Below, piece by piece: positions 18,126-28,034 of a DNA stretch of 64,000 nucleotides. This DNA comes from JBASEY01 sp964404285 (GTDB lineage Bacteria > CSSED10-310): NCBI GenBank assembly GCA_964404285.1, contig CAYOJK010000009.1, positions 36,517 through 100,516 on the forward strand, in the 5' to 3' direction. The notes under the pieces are model-generated. The model searched no databases and was not told where the DNA came from. It saw only the letters and a program-made list of their open reading frames with translations. A program made the translations under genes and the position numbers. How positions within the stretch are numbered: position 1 is the stretch's first letter; each line of letters starts with the position of its first letter.

Positions 18126-18779
18126 ATGATCCAGATTTTATATAAAATGTGGTTGATAGGCGTGTTTATCACTGTTGTGTTTCTAACTGGTTGTGCCAAC
18201 CTGAACATCCATACTTATTCAATGGTGGGAAAAGAAGAGCCCGTGCGAGGTGTTGCAGTATCTGTCAGCGCTCAAAGCCAGACTCAGAATCCGATAAGAA
18301 GAGTGACAAACAGTAAAGGGAATACAGGATTCACATTGAAACCCGGATTGTACACCATTCAATGCCAAAAGCGTGGTTTTTTTGATGCTGAAAGACCTAT
18401 CAATTTTGACGGAAATGAAAGTAGATATACAATTCCTTTAGTACCTGAATGCACATTATCAGGTAATCTGACTCTTTTTGATGGAAGCATTCCAGGTAAG
18501 GTTGTTGTTAGAGCCATCAGTAGTGAAAACATAAAACAAGGCGAAACATGGTCGGCTGAAGACGGATCGTTTAAACTGAAACCCATAAAACCCAGAAGTT
18601 ATCTTATCACTGCAGAAACGATCGATAATACTTTTTATGGAGAACTAAACTGCGACGTAAATAGTTTATTGGTTAATATTGAAATTGAAATGGAGCGAAA
18701 AGAATATGACCCCAGTAATCCCCATATTGACCCAACTATCTCGGGTCCGGATCAGATTAAGCCACCTTCCATCCATTAA
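18126..18779 (+). CDS. Lipoprotein with carboxypeptidase-regulatory-like (beta-sandwich) repeats
   Basis: 217 residues. A signal peptide ends in the lipobox 'LTGC' (Cys about 22). Two beta-sandwich units of the CarboxypepD_reg/PEGA kind follow: 'PVRGVAVSVSAQS' with 'GNTGFTLKPGLYTIQCQK', and 'LTLFDGSIPGKVVVRAIS' with 'EDGSFKLKPIKPRSYLIT'. These are binding or structural folds in periplasmic and surface proteins. It is the first gene of the operon after the promoter at 18045; GGGGAGG lies just before the start. Its 3' end overlaps the next gene by 74 bp. Confidence 0.7.
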   Translation: MIQILYKMWLIGVFITVVFLTGCANLNIHTYSMVGKEEPVRGVAVSVSAQSQTQNPIRRVTNSKGNTGFTLKPGLYTIQCQKRGFFDAERPINFDGNESRYTIPLVPECTLSGNLTLFDGSIPGKVVVRAISSENIKQGETWSAEDGSFKLKPIKPRSYLITAETIDNTFYGELNCDVNSLLVNIEIEMERKEYDPSNPHIDPTISGPDQIKPPSIH

Positions 18780-20433
18780 ACATCGAATTAGATTAATTTT
18801 TGGAGCATCGATCGGTTTTTTTATGTTGCTGGTCGGCTGTATGTCTGGTAGTGATCTGGTATTGGTCGATGTTCTGATAAAGGTTGTTTCTTCAGGAGAT
18901 AATCCGGTTGCAGGTGTTGAGGTTTATTATAATGGAAACTTGGTGGGTTTTACGGATTCTACCGGTAAATTAAACCTCGCATTGCCCAAAACAGATACGT
19001 TTTCAACGATTTCAACAAAAAAAATGGGGTATCAGGCAGTTGAAAAACAGTTCAACCTCAGTGATGGTCAATCACAAATAGAATTGCATTTGCCCGTATT
19101 AAGGCACTTGATTGTGCTCTGCAGGGAAGATGTGGACGATTCCAATGAGCAACCCCGTTTTATCCAGTCTGTAATAATCGATGTGAATAATAATCAGTTA
19201 ACTCTGGAAACAAATGAATACGGGATAGCATACACAGAGTTTTCAATGCCGACACTGGGCGATTTGTATCTTGAAATTACACATGCAGATTATGAGGCTC
19301 AACAAGCATCTATAAAAATCCTGCCACACAAAAAACAGTATCGCCTGGATTTCCAATTACATAAAAAAGAAATCGTCTCAACATCGACACCAATATCGAC
19401 ACCAACACCACAACCGACAAAAGCCGTCCCGATATCTCCGACTGTTTCGACCGATGAATATAAACAACCATCTCCCCCGCCCCCAAAAACACCTTTGATC
19501 ATTCCAACAATCCAGCCATGGGAAGATTTACCGGAACCAACATCAAAAGACGAAGCGCCGACACCAATAGAGGAAGACAGTACATTTTTGGTTATACCGA
19601 CGGTCCGGCCATGGGTAGATTTACCGGAACCAATAACTGATGATGAAGCGCCGACACCAATAGAGGAAGACAGTACATCTTTGTTTCTACCAACAGCCCG
19701 GCCATGGCAAGCTTTTCCAAAACAAACACCTGAAGGTGAAGTATCGACACCAACGGATGGCTCTATTTGGACAAAAGAGTATTTGGAACGAGAGTTGGGA
19801 AAAGCCGAGATATATGAACAATCATATGTTTTTGATGGTGACAAAGAATATCTCCAACAGGCAATAAAAGTTTATGAAAGAATACTTAAGGCTTATGATA
19901 CGGAAGGCCATTCGATTCCTACGGCGGAGTATAGTTTGGCGTCGTATCGACTTGCACGCTTTTATCTTGAAAACAACAATGCCCATAAAGCCATGGAAAT
20001 ATTAACTCGTTCATTGGCAAGAGATTCGCGACATGCGATATGCCATTTTAATCTGGGGCTTGCTTACAGGGATATGGATCAGCCGGAACAGGCCGCCAAC
20101 AGTTTTTCAACAACAATCAAGTTGCTCACAATGTCACCGAGTCAGATTCCCAATGTAAACCAACGCGAACAAATCAGGCTTGATTCGTTTTACCTTAAAG
20201 CGTTGATGGTTGAAAAATCTTATCATAACACAGGGTCACCCGAAATGCTTGAAAACGCAATATCAAGTTATTCTGATTTTTTAAACAAGTTCACGACAGA
20301 TAAACCATGCGAATACTATGATCAGATCGTTACAACTACTCATGAACTGGAGATGGATCGGAAGGGACAGTTTACGTATTGCCAGCTTGTAGAGGATGCG
20401 AAAAGGCGAAGGGAGGCACTGATTTCTGAGTGA
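18706..20433 (+). CDS. Lipoprotein with regulatory-like beta domain, Pro-rich tandem repeats and TPRs
   Basis: 575 residues from the ATG at 18706 (GGAG ten bases upstream); a TTG at 18679 is less likely. A long basic N-terminus leads to a hydrophobic segment ending in the lipobox 'LLVGC'. Two beta-sandwich units (about 45-215) precede a Pro/Thr/Glu-rich linker that includes three copies of a 31-residue repeat ('PWEDLPEPTSKDEAPTPIEE' type), and TPR-like helices fill the last 200 residues ('AICHFNLGLAYRDMDQPEQA'). It is probably an outer- or inner-membrane-anchored scaffold. The stop overlaps the next start (TGATG). Confidence 0.65.
   Translation: MTPVIPILTQLSRVRIRLSHLPSIKHRIRLIFGASIGFFMLLVGCMSGSDLVLVDVLIKVVSSGDNPVAGVEVYYNGNLVGFTDSTGKLNLALPKTDTFSTISTKKMGYQAVEKQFNLSDGQSQIELHLPVLRHLIVLCREDVDDSNEQPRFIQSVIIDVNNNQLTLETNEYGIAYTEFSMPTLGDLYLEITHADYEAQQASIKILPHKKQYRLDFQLHKKEIVSTSTPISTPTPQPTKAVPISPTVSTDEYKQPSPPPPKTPLIIPTIQPWEDLPEPTSKDEAPTPIEEDSTFLVIPTVRPWVDLPEPITDDEAPTPIEEDSTSLFLPTARPWQAFPKQTPEGEVSTPTDGSIWTKEYLERELGKAEIYEQSYVFDGDKEYLQQAIKVYERILKAYDTEGHSIPTAEYSLASYRLARFYLENNNAHKAMEILTRSLARDSRHAICHFNLGLAYRDMDQPEQAANSFSTTIKLLTMSPSQIPNVNQREQIRLDSFYLKALMVEKSYHNTGSPEMLENAISSYSDFLNKFTTDKPCEYYDQIVTTTHELEMDRKGQFTYCQLVEDAKRRREALISE
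19495..19773 (+). repeat. 93-bp tandem repeat, about three copies, inside the TPR lipoprotein gene
   Basis: 'gccatgg' recurs at 19515, 19608 and 19701, exactly 93 bp apart. 'gaagcgccgacaccaataga' starts at 19552 and 19645. The first two units are nearly identical and the third has drifted. The unit is 31 codons, so copy-number change keeps the frame. Confidence 0.85.
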
Positions 20434-21743
20434 TGAAAAATTCTATCACGTTATTCGTTCATTTAATGGTAGCCATGTCATTGTTGTCTTGGTGTTGCTA
20501 TGCACAAAACCAAGAAAAAATAGTAATCGAAAAAGCCTCTGCGTTATCGATCAAGCCGGAATTGAGTGATCCATCTCAGCTTATGCGCCTTGTTGCCCCT
20601 CGACCGTCTTTTTCCGGAAAATATTTAGCTTACAATATGTTAACAGGAACAGAAAAATTGATGTTTATCTGGAACAAAACGAATAAGTCGTCAATTGAGC
20701 TGAAAACAAGTACTTCAATATTTCGCAGACAAGCTGTTTCCCAGTTTGACTTGCAATGGCGCCCAAGAGTGGATCAGGCAGATGAAGGAGAAATCTTTCT
20801 TTTTATAACCAACCAAAATCATAATCAAAATGTGGTAATCGGTGAAATTGATTCTACTGGGATATATCTGATGTTTCTTACAACAGATCCTGCTGTTGAT
20901 GAACAGGGTCGATGGTCCCCTGATGGAAGCAAGATAGTCTTTGTATCAACACGAAACAAAAAAATAGGCGCAGATTTATACCTGATCGATGATTTGGACA
21001 GCATCATTTCATATTGGCGGACAAACCGCCAAGGTAAATCCGTTATCTCATCACCTTCTGAGATTGGGTTGACAATCGAACCCCAAAAAATAACAGATTT
21101 ACCGTCTGGGGTTTTATATCCTGCTTGGTCAGGAGATGATCGATTCATTGCTTTCAGCTACTGGACTGAAGAGGAAAAAAATTCTTCTTTATGTATAGGG
21201 GTTGTTGCATTGAACGAGAATACAACGTTGCCCTATCCAGTAATACGTGTAACGAAATCTGAAAAATACAATGAAATAGCTCCGTCCTGGAGCTTCGATA
21301 ATCGTTACATCGCATTTTATTCAATCTCAAAAGAGGATCTGGATTTTGAAAAAGAATTGCGCATTAAAACCGCTTCATACGGCTACATCGAATGGGATCA
21401 GAATAATTCCCATCGTGCAAAGTTTCTAGCTTCTCAAGGCACACTCACAGCCGATCCATTTGTGGATACGCAGATGACTGGTCCAGTGTGGATACCCGAA
21501 TCGCACAGCCTGATTTTGGTGAAACATGACCTGGTTAACGAAAATCCGATTATTGCCTATTGTGTTGAAAATAATACGATCAACCCTTTGGATCTAGGCA
21601 CAAGATTATCTCAGGATTTATTTGGCTTCAATCAGAAGGAGGGCGAAATATACCTTTATTTAGCTGCAGTAAATGAGAGTGGATCAGGGCTATATCGTAG
21701 CAAAATAAATCTTGGGAGTACGAATAATGCTATTCAGGAGTAA
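20433..21743 (+). CDS. TolB-like beta-propeller periplasmic protein
   Basis: 436 residues with an N-terminal signal-like helix ('SITLFVHLMVAMSLLSWCCY'). Propeller blades carry the WD40-like/TolB phrase 'GRWSPDGSKIVFVSTRNKK', 'VLYPAWSGDDRFIAFSYW' and 'EIAPSWSFDNRYIAFYSIS'. Such PD40 propellers bind proteins or peptides in the periplasm. A Cys pair near the signal-peptide end might serve as a lipidation site, but no clean lipobox is seen. The ATG at 20433 overlaps the preceding stop. Confidence 0.75.
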   Translation: MKNSITLFVHLMVAMSLLSWCCYAQNQEKIVIEKASALSIKPELSDPSQLMRLVAPRPSFSGKYLAYNMLTGTEKLMFIWNKTNKSSIELKTSTSIFRRQAVSQFDLQWRPRVDQADEGEIFLFITNQNHNQNVVIGEIDSTGIYLMFLTTDPAVDEQGRWSPDGSKIVFVSTRNKKIGADLYLIDDLDSIISYWRTNRQGKSVISSPSEIGLTIEPQKITDLPSGVLYPAWSGDDRFIAFSYWTEEEKNSSLCIGVVALNENTTLPYPVIRVTKSEKYNEIAPSWSFDNRYIAFYSISKEDLDFEKELRIKTASYGYIEWDQNNSHRAKFLASQGTLTADPFVDTQMTGPVWIPESHSLILVKHDLVNENPIIAYCVENNTINPLDLGTRLSQDLFGFNQKEGEIYLYLAAVNESGSGLYRSKINLGSTNNAIQE

Positions 21744-23187
21744 ACATACTCTTTGGATTTTCATTTTCATGTTTTCATGTAGCAATCAGGTAAATGAGCG
21801 CTATTCATCTGAAACTGATAAATTAAATATACAAAATACATATGAAATCAGATTGTTGGATAGGTTTGGAGATTTCATTTTATTGAAAAATAACATGTTG
21901 CCAAGTCCGGTATTTTATCATCTTTACAGAAATGAATTCCTTTCAGCCCGGAACCAGCTTTTAACATTTGAAAATAAAAATAGATCAGAATTTCTGATCG
22001 CAGCAGGAGAGTTTTTTTATCGCAGAGCCGAGTTGACTCGGGAAATAGTTCACCTAACAGCATCGATGATTTGCGCAAACTATGAGATCAGACAAAAATC
22101 TTCGATAAAAACTGATTTAGAAGAAAAATTGAGTTTATGGGAAATCGGAGAGGCGTATTTGCACATAAAACAAAAAAATAATGGCCTCGAAATACTTAAT
22201 ATGGAGTTAAAACGGAATCATGAAAGCAAATCGGCTACAGACTTTTATACGTTGATGGCAGAACAATTACAATATTCAGAAGACGTTGACATTGAAAAAA
22301 TACTCTACGACCGTTTTACCGCCCAAACAAGTGGTATTTACAATATTAAACCAGACCTTTTAAGTCATTTTAAATATCTTATATCGTTTTTTTCTTCTCA
22401 AGATTCTGATATTGATGCTTATCTTAAAAGTGATTTTCCCAAAAGAACGTTTCCTCAAATTAAGGACGATGTTTCATGGTTTCCAGTTTTAAGATTGCAG
22501 GTTTTATGTGACTATTACGCATCAGGGCTTGCCTTTGAAAAAGTATTGGATAACGATGGAATGAATGATGAAATGAGAAGTTTTGCCGCAATGAAATCAG
22601 GAATGGCCTTTCTGAATTCGTTTAACATAAATGAGGCAAAAAAATCTTTTTCTAGAAGCAGCCATCCACTAGCAAAGTGGTATCTCAGTAGATTAACTGA
22701 TCTTTCTTATAATGGTGTAATTATTCCACTAGAAGATGAAGCGTTGGAAACGAAAAGGTTTATTTTTGAGGATTACCTGTTCTTCAGGTTTTTGGGCGTG
22801 AACCAGATGGACGAGTTTATAAATACAATACTGAATGATATTGAGACAGGTAATGAGATGTTAGACCCAATATCCAATGAATTATGGTTTTTTTATCGAC
22901 AACGATTGATATCTCTATTATTGAAATTAAACTTTTCTCTGGACGAACTAAATATATCTTCTGAATTTCAGGATAACCCATCCATTCAAACTCAGTATCA
23001 TGACCTTTTATTTCTGTTACGTTACGTTGAGAAAATTTTCAGCCGTGGCTTTTCAAGATATTCTGAAATCAATGGAATTCTGAATTCCATGTATGAGCAT
23101 TTGGCTGTAGGTGATACTTTACTCATTAATTTTCTAAACATTTATGCTGATGAAGCCAGAGGATCAGGGGGCGTGTACATACGATGA
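21727..23187 (+). CDS. Putative lipoprotein with helical repeats, unrecognised family
   Basis: 486 residues from the ATG at 21727, chosen over the TTG at 21712 because GGGAG sits in front of it. It has a short hydrophobic leader ending 'FIFMFSC', a plausible lipobox. The rest is helical, rich in Glu, Lys, Leu and aromatic residues, and resembles TPR/SLT-superhelix proteins without a clear consensus; 'MRSFAAMKSGMAFLNSFN' and 'AKKSFSRSSHPLAKWYLSR' look TPR-like. It lies between the propeller and the peptide-binding protein, overlapping both. No known function can be assigned. Confidence 0.55.
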   Translation: MLFRSKHTLWIFIFMFSCSNQVNERYSSETDKLNIQNTYEIRLLDRFGDFILLKNNMLPSPVFYHLYRNEFLSARNQLLTFENKNRSEFLIAAGEFFYRRAELTREIVHLTASMICANYEIRQKSSIKTDLEEKLSLWEIGEAYLHIKQKNNGLEILNMELKRNHESKSATDFYTLMAEQLQYSEDVDIEKILYDRFTAQTSGIYNIKPDLLSHFKYLISFFSSQDSDIDAYLKSDFPKRTFPQIKDDVSWFPVLRLQVLCDYYASGLAFEKVLDNDGMNDEMRSFAAMKSGMAFLNSFNINEAKKSFSRSSHPLAKWYLSRLTDLSYNGVIIPLEDEALETKRFIFEDYLFFRFLGVNQMDEFINTILNDIETGNEMLDPISNELWFFYRQRLISLLLKLNFSLDELNISSEFQDNPSIQTQYHDLLFLLRYVEKIFSRGFSRYSEINGILNSMYEHLAVGDTLLINFLNIYADEARGSGGVYIR

Positions 23188-24950
23188 CAAAGCGAAACAC
23201 ATTATATTCAATATCACTTATTCTTACTATGTTGATTTCACCAGTATTGGCTGATCAACCGGAACAAGGTGGTTTGCTTCTTTATGGATCACTTCAGGTA
23301 ATCGATGATCTGACACCGTTTGTGACAGATGATCTGGAAGCAGCCCGTTTTCATACAATGATTTTTGAGGGATTGGTCAAACGTGAGGCAGCCGGTGAAA
23401 TCCAGCCATGGTTAGTAGAAAATTACACATCTGACCCTAGGGGACACGGAATCACGTTTAACCTGCGAAACAATGTACGATGGCACGATGGACAGCGATT
23501 GAGTGCGGAAGATATTGAGTTTTCGTATCGAGTGATTTCACACCCCGAGACGATCAGTCCTTATAAAAACATGTTCGATTTTATTGAATCTGTAACCTCT
23601 CAACCAAAAGATAATATTATAAGCTTCTCTTTCAACCATGCCATCGATCGCCCTGAACGCTATTTTGAGATTTTTCCAGTGTTGCCGTCACACATATATG
23701 CAACGCTGCAGCCTGATGATGATGGAAATTTCGAAACCAGATTTAAATCTATCGAGTTACGGGAAACACCTTCTCAAAAAGCCCCGGGGAAGATTAAGCT
23801 GCCCTATAAAGCTGTTGTTCAAATTCTGGCAGAGGAAAATGGATGGATAAAGGTGAATGTTATAAAAAAAGGTCCGGTCAATACGACGGGATGGATACCC
23901 AAACACCTGGAAATATTAAAACCCTCACGCCTGGATAAAGATGCCGGGGCGATAACATTATATAATAAGTTAGTTGGTACAGGGCCTTTTAAATTTGTCG
24001 AAAAACACCCGAATGAAGACATCTATCTCGAACGTAACAAGGATTATCATCATCGTACAGCGTATTTAGATAGCATTCGACGTATACACACCAATGATCC
24101 CGAAACAATGGTGAAACTCCTGAAACAAAATATGCTTGACCTGCTTTGTGAAGTGCCTTTCGAAAGAATTTCAGAAATATCTGAACCTTGGATTCGGAAA
24201 ATACAGATGATGAGCCTGAGTTTTACCAGTATTGTTTTTAATACAAAGAACTCTTTTCTCAAACAAGCAACAAATCGAAAAGCCATGACCATGGGATTTG
24301 ATCGCTGGGCTGTCTTGTTAAATTATTATGGTGAAAATCAAAAAGTACTTCCCGGTCCCTGTAGCCCTTTATCATGGTGTTACAATCCCGATATGGAACC
24401 ACTCCCATTTAATCCGGAAAACGCAAAAGAACTCATAAAAGGGTCTGTTCCCAAATTGAAATTACTGGTAAATGCCTCAGAGCAATCGACGAAAATACTT
24501 CAAATTTGTAACCACTTTCAAGAGTTCATGAAACATATAGGTATAACGATTGAAATTGATCGACAGGAAAAAGCATTTTACTATGAAAAACTTCATAAAG
24601 GCGATTTTGATCTGGCTTATGTAACTTGGGAGTTGGGTCAATCATATGACCTGCAACCAATATTTCATTCAAAAGGATTTTCCAATTATGGTGGGTATAG
24701 CAATCAAGAAGTGGATCACTTGCTTGACGAAGCCAAAACCTCAATAGATACATCGGTGACATTTGAAAAGGTCAGAAAGGCTCAAGAATTGTTGAGGGAA
24801 GAGTGTCCTCATATTTTCCTATGGGCATTAAGTTATACAGCCGCTTTCAATAATAAAATAAAAGGTATTGATGAAGAGACATTGAATCCATTTTCAATTT
24901 TCGATCATTCCAGTCAATGGTGGATCCCTGCAAAACAGAGGTCGAGATAG
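23184..24950 (+). CDS. Oligopeptide ABC transporter substrate-binding protein (family 5) with SH3b insertion
   Basis: 588 residues with a signal peptide (about 1-23). SBP_bac_5 features include 'LVENYTSDPRGHGITFNLR' and 'VRWHDGQRLSAEDIEFSYR' (about 77-116), and in the second half 'GTGPFKFVEKHPNEDIYLE' and 'NRKAMTMGFDRW'. At about 190-248 there is an extra module, 'RETPSQKAPGKIKLPYKA' then 'ENGWIKVNV' and 'TGWIPKHLEIL', which reads as a bacterial SH3 (SH3b) domain placed inside the binding protein. SH3b domains often bind peptidoglycan peptides. It captures peptides in the periplasm for the permeases encoded next. Stop and start codons overlap upstream (ATGA). Confidence 0.85.
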   Translation: MTKRNTLYSISLILTMLISPVLADQPEQGGLLLYGSLQVIDDLTPFVTDDLEAARFHTMIFEGLVKREAAGEIQPWLVENYTSDPRGHGITFNLRNNVRWHDGQRLSAEDIEFSYRVISHPETISPYKNMFDFIESVTSQPKDNIISFSFNHAIDRPERYFEIFPVLPSHIYATLQPDDDGNFETRFKSIELRETPSQKAPGKIKLPYKAVVQILAEENGWIKVNVIKKGPVNTTGWIPKHLEILKPSRLDKDAGAITLYNKLVGTGPFKFVEKHPNEDIYLERNKDYHHRTAYLDSIRRIHTNDPETMVKLLKQNMLDLLCEVPFERISEISEPWIRKIQMMSLSFTSIVFNTKNSFLKQATNRKAMTMGFDRWAVLLNYYGENQKVLPGPCSPLSWCYNPDMEPLPFNPENAKELIKGSVPKLKLLVNASEQSTKILQICNHFQEFMKHIGITIEIDRQEKAFYYEKLHKGDFDLAYVTWELGQSYDLQPIFHSKGFSNYGGYSNQEVDHLLDEAKTSIDTSVTFEKVRKAQELLREECPHIFLWALSYTAAFNNKIKGIDEETLNPFSIFDHSSQWWIPAKQRSR

Positions 24951-24962
24951 CGATATTTTCAT

Positions 24963-25946
24963 ATGATACAAAAACGTAATTTCTGGGTGTTAAAAATATT
25001 CACAGAATCGATTGCACTATTTTTCGCCTCGACCTTTATTACACACTTGTTGATGTTCAATATACAAGGTGATTATGTTGCATCGATGGCAATCAGTTCC
25101 GGTGTTTCAGAAACGGATCTTGTCACTTTACGCGAGGAAATGGGAACAACAAACCTGTTTTCCAGTTATATTCACGTTCTTACAAATACAGGTCACAGCC
25201 TGTATAATTTGTTCACTATTACCTCTGATGACTATGAAAAAGTCGTGTCTGATCATTTTCCCGTTCTGTTGTATGTATTTCCAACAATGATAATTTCAGT
25301 TTGCTCACTGTTAGTCTACATCTTTTTTACGGCGTCTATTGTATTTTTCAATCCAGAACGGAGGACACACATTTTCTTAAAAAACGCTTTCGTATTAATT
25401 ATTTCTATAGGGGCTTGTATTCCGATATTTGCCATGTCACGCTTTTTAAGTAAATGGACAATTTTTTCTTTTCATCATGTTTTAACGTGGGAATCGTTAT
25501 TCAATGCTTCGGGTAGCATCGCATGGATTTCAATACCCATCATTTTCTGCTGGTCATATCTTCAAGGGCTGGGTGACGGCGCTTTTGTGGAGGGCGCCCG
25601 GGGTTTAAAAGAAGAATATGTAAAACTTCAAAATCAACCATATATTTTGTTTCAAAAAGTGAACAGCGGCACTGTTAAACGTCATTTGATTAAAGGAATG
25701 CTGCCTTATATTTGCAGTATATCGTATTTTCGGTTTATACAGTTATTAGGTGGAACAGTAATCGTAGAGTATATCTTTAATATCAAAGGGTTGGGGTGGT
25801 ATTTGGTTCAATCGGTAAAGAATCGAGACTTTATCGATATATTTCATATTACATTTTTAACCATGCTATGTGTAAGCGTTGCCAGTAGTATCCATCAATT
25901 CATAATTGCAAAAATTGATCCCAGGTATCAGGATGAGATCTATTGA
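24963..25946 (+). CDS. Oligopeptide ABC transporter permease, DppB/OppB type
   Basis: 327 residues with about six membrane helices. The cytoplasmic EAA-type loop reads 'FVEGARGLKEEYVKLQNQPY' and is followed by 'GGTVIVEYIFNIKGLGWYLV', the typical end of OppB-like permeases. The N-terminal helix and long loop match the family. Some conserved positions have drifted, so substrate choice may differ from standard Opp. Stop overlaps the next start (TTGA). Confidence 0.85.
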   Translation: MIQKRNFWVLKIFTESIALFFASTFITHLLMFNIQGDYVASMAISSGVSETDLVTLREEMGTTNLFSSYIHVLTNTGHSLYNLFTITSDDYEKVVSDHFPVLLYVFPTMIISVCSLLVYIFFTASIVFFNPERRTHIFLKNAFVLIISIGACIPIFAMSRFLSKWTIFSFHHVLTWESLFNASGSIAWISIPIIFCWSYLQGLGDGAFVEGARGLKEEYVKLQNQPYILFQKVNSGTVKRHLIKGMLPYICSISYFRFIQLLGGTVIVEYIFNIKGLGWYLVQSVKNRDFIDIFHITFLTMLCVSVASSIHQFIIAKIDPRYQDEIY

Positions 25947-27079
25947 AATATAAATCACACCAATTGCAGATAGTACAAGAAAGTATTCGTTTGTCTCCGA
26001 AATCGAACAAATATTGGCTTGTTTTGGGATTTATTTTGGCCTTTTTCTGGCTGATTTCTTATCCTTTGGTGTATATTACTGATTTTGCAGGAGAAACACA
26101 GCCTTTTTTGTTTTGGAGTTCTGACCGCGCTCGTTTGGAACAACCAATGGCAGAAATAAAAGCCTCGATTCCCGGCTTTAGTGCCGGCGATCACTACACA
26201 ACATTTACGTTTTTACCTCCCAAAATCCGCTTTATAAGGTGGCTGACCGATTTTCGATATAAGGTAATAGAACAAAGTGTTTTAAGCGGTAGATCCAAAG
26301 ACCGTGGAATTCCAAAACATACAGAAAATCTGATAAAATCTGCACTTGCCTATCCGGAGCAGGAACCTGCGGGTGAGAGCTCGAACAACTCTATTCCTAA
26401 AAGGATTTTTCCTTTGGGATCATCTGCTGACCATAGAAATCTTTTAAATTTGATCTACAAAGGAGCGTTACGCGCATATTTTCCAGGGTTTCTGGCTACA
26501 GGAATAAGCATTGTTTTAGGGACATTTCTGGGAGTATCTGCGAGTTTTCCTCAAAAAAAATTCATAAAAGTCCCTACAAATTTTACCATAAAAATTCTGA
26601 TGTCCCTTCCCAGGATATTGTTTTTATTGGTTGTTGCAACGGTATCGGGATATAATGTTTATCTTATTATGATTAGCCTGGGTGTGTTGAACTCTCCAAG
26701 ATTGGCAAGATTAATGGCAGATCAAATAAAAATTTTGCAACAGCAGCAATTTGTTGAAAGCGCCAAGGAATTGGGCTTGTCTAACCGTGTTTTGTTGTTT
26801 AAGCACATTTTATATTATCACTGTATTTATCTATTTGTGATACAAGCGGCATTTTGTATGGCGGATTCAATATTCACAGAAACCATGATGAGCTATTTAA
26901 AATTTGCTCCTGATGGGGTAAGCTGGGGTCAACTTGTTTTCGATGGTTTTGAACATTACGGTCGTGGATGTCACTGGATGTGGGTATTCCCGATAGTCGC
27001 GATCGTGATTTCGGTAGGCGGATTTTATATTCTTGGAAACAGCGCTTTAAATTTGCACCATTTAAGACGACAAAACTGA
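25943..27079 (+). CDS. Oligopeptide ABC transporter permease, DppC/OppC type, with large outer loop
   Basis: 378 residues from a TTG at 25943 that overlaps the previous stop; no ATG is found before the first helix, so coupled TTG initiation is likely. One helix at about 22-48 is followed by an outer region of about 110 residues, then 'FPLGSSADHRNLLNLIYKGA', a weakened form of the OppC entry motif, and five helices. The EAA loop is 'FVESAKELGLSNRVLLFKHI'. The large first outer loop recalls YejE-type permeases rather than compact DppC. Confidence 0.8.
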   Translation: MKYKSHQLQIVQESIRLSPKSNKYWLVLGFILAFFWLISYPLVYITDFAGETQPFLFWSSDRARLEQPMAEIKASIPGFSAGDHYTTFTFLPPKIRFIRWLTDFRYKVIEQSVLSGRSKDRGIPKHTENLIKSALAYPEQEPAGESSNNSIPKRIFPLGSSADHRNLLNLIYKGALRAYFPGFLATGISIVLGTFLGVSASFPQKKFIKVPTNFTIKILMSLPRILFLLVVATVSGYNVYLIMISLGVLNSPRLARLMADQIKILQQQQFVESAKELGLSNRVLLFKHILYYHCIYLFVIQAAFCMADSIFTETMMSYLKFAPDGVSWGQLVFDGFEHYGRGCHWMWVFPIVAIVISVGGFYILGNSALNLHHLRRQN

Positions 27080-27080
27080 T

Positions 27081-28034
27081 ATGCTGAATGTAGATAAATT
27101 GACAGTTAAATTCAATCATCAAGGAAAAGAAAAATATATTATACAAGATGTTTGTTTCCATGTGCCAAAAGGGAAATTTACAGCTATTGTTGGGGAATCA
27201 GGAAGCGGGAAATCTGTAACGGCTCTGGCTATCTTGGGATTTGCATATAAATCACCAGGAATAACAGCAGGAAGTGTGGTTTTTAATGGGAAGACCCTAT
27301 TCTCGCTTGGTTCAGCAAATTCATCAGAGTTTGTTCTATCAGATTATGAGTGGAAAGCCTTTCGAGGTAGGAAAATTTCGTACATCCCACAGGAACCACG
27401 AACATCTCTCGATCCATTGTTTACAATAGGGGCTCATTTAGAAAATCAGCTTCAGGATTTGACAAAAAACAATCGAAAAAGCAGAGCAAAAGAACTACTT
27501 GATATCGTAAACCTGAATCCTGATCGAGTATATGATTTGTATCCTTATCAGTTAAGTGGCGGAATGTGTCAACTGGCTACGATTGCAGTCGCGATCGCTG
27601 CTGACCCCATGTTGATTATTGCGGATGAACCGACAACATTTCTTGATGCACGGTTCCAGGAATCAGTTCTGGCTCTTTTATACAATCTTCAGGAGAAAAC
27701 GGGAACAACTCTTTTGTTTATCACGCACAGTTTTCATATTGTCAAAAAGCTAGCCGATAATGTTGTTGTCATGTTCAACGGCACAACTGTAGAAGAAATA
27801 TCAAGCTCTTTACTTTTTTCCAACAGCTGTTTGCATCCTTATACACGTTCATTAATAACGGGCGGAAAGCAACATTTTCAAGTGCAACCAGATAGATTGT
27901 CCGGTTGTACGTTTGCTGTAAGGTGTATGCACTATTCACCGGACAAATGTCCTCATGATAAACTTCCAGACATTATTGAGCTGGGAGATAATCATAGATG
28001 TCGATGTTCAAGGATAAAAGAATGTCACTATTAA
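27081..28034 (+). CDS. Oligopeptide ABC transporter ATPase, DppD/OppD type
   Basis: 317 residues. Walker A 'GESGSGKS' (38-45), signature 'LSGGMCQ' (158-164), Walker B 'MLIIADEPT' (177-185) and a His switch in 'LLFITHSFH'. The C-terminal extension holds the usual cysteines of OppD/DppD proteins ('CTFAVRCMHYSPDKCPHD', later 'HRCRC'), reported to hold an iron-sulfur cluster in this family. It powers peptide uptake from the cytoplasmic face. It overlaps the next ATPase gene by 13 bp. Confidence 0.9.
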   Translation: MLNVDKLTVKFNHQGKEKYIIQDVCFHVPKGKFTAIVGESGSGKSVTALAILGFAYKSPGITAGSVVFNGKTLFSLGSANSSEFVLSDYEWKAFRGRKISYIPQEPRTSLDPLFTIGAHLENQLQDLTKNNRKSRAKELLDIVNLNPDRVYDLYPYQLSGGMCQLATIAVAIAADPMLIIADEPTTFLDARFQESVLALLYNLQEKTGTTLLFITHSFHIVKKLADNVVVMFNGTTVEEISSSLLFSNSCLHPYTRSLITGGKQHFQVQPDRLSGCTFAVRCMHYSPDKCPHDKLPDIIELGDNHRCRCSRIKECHY

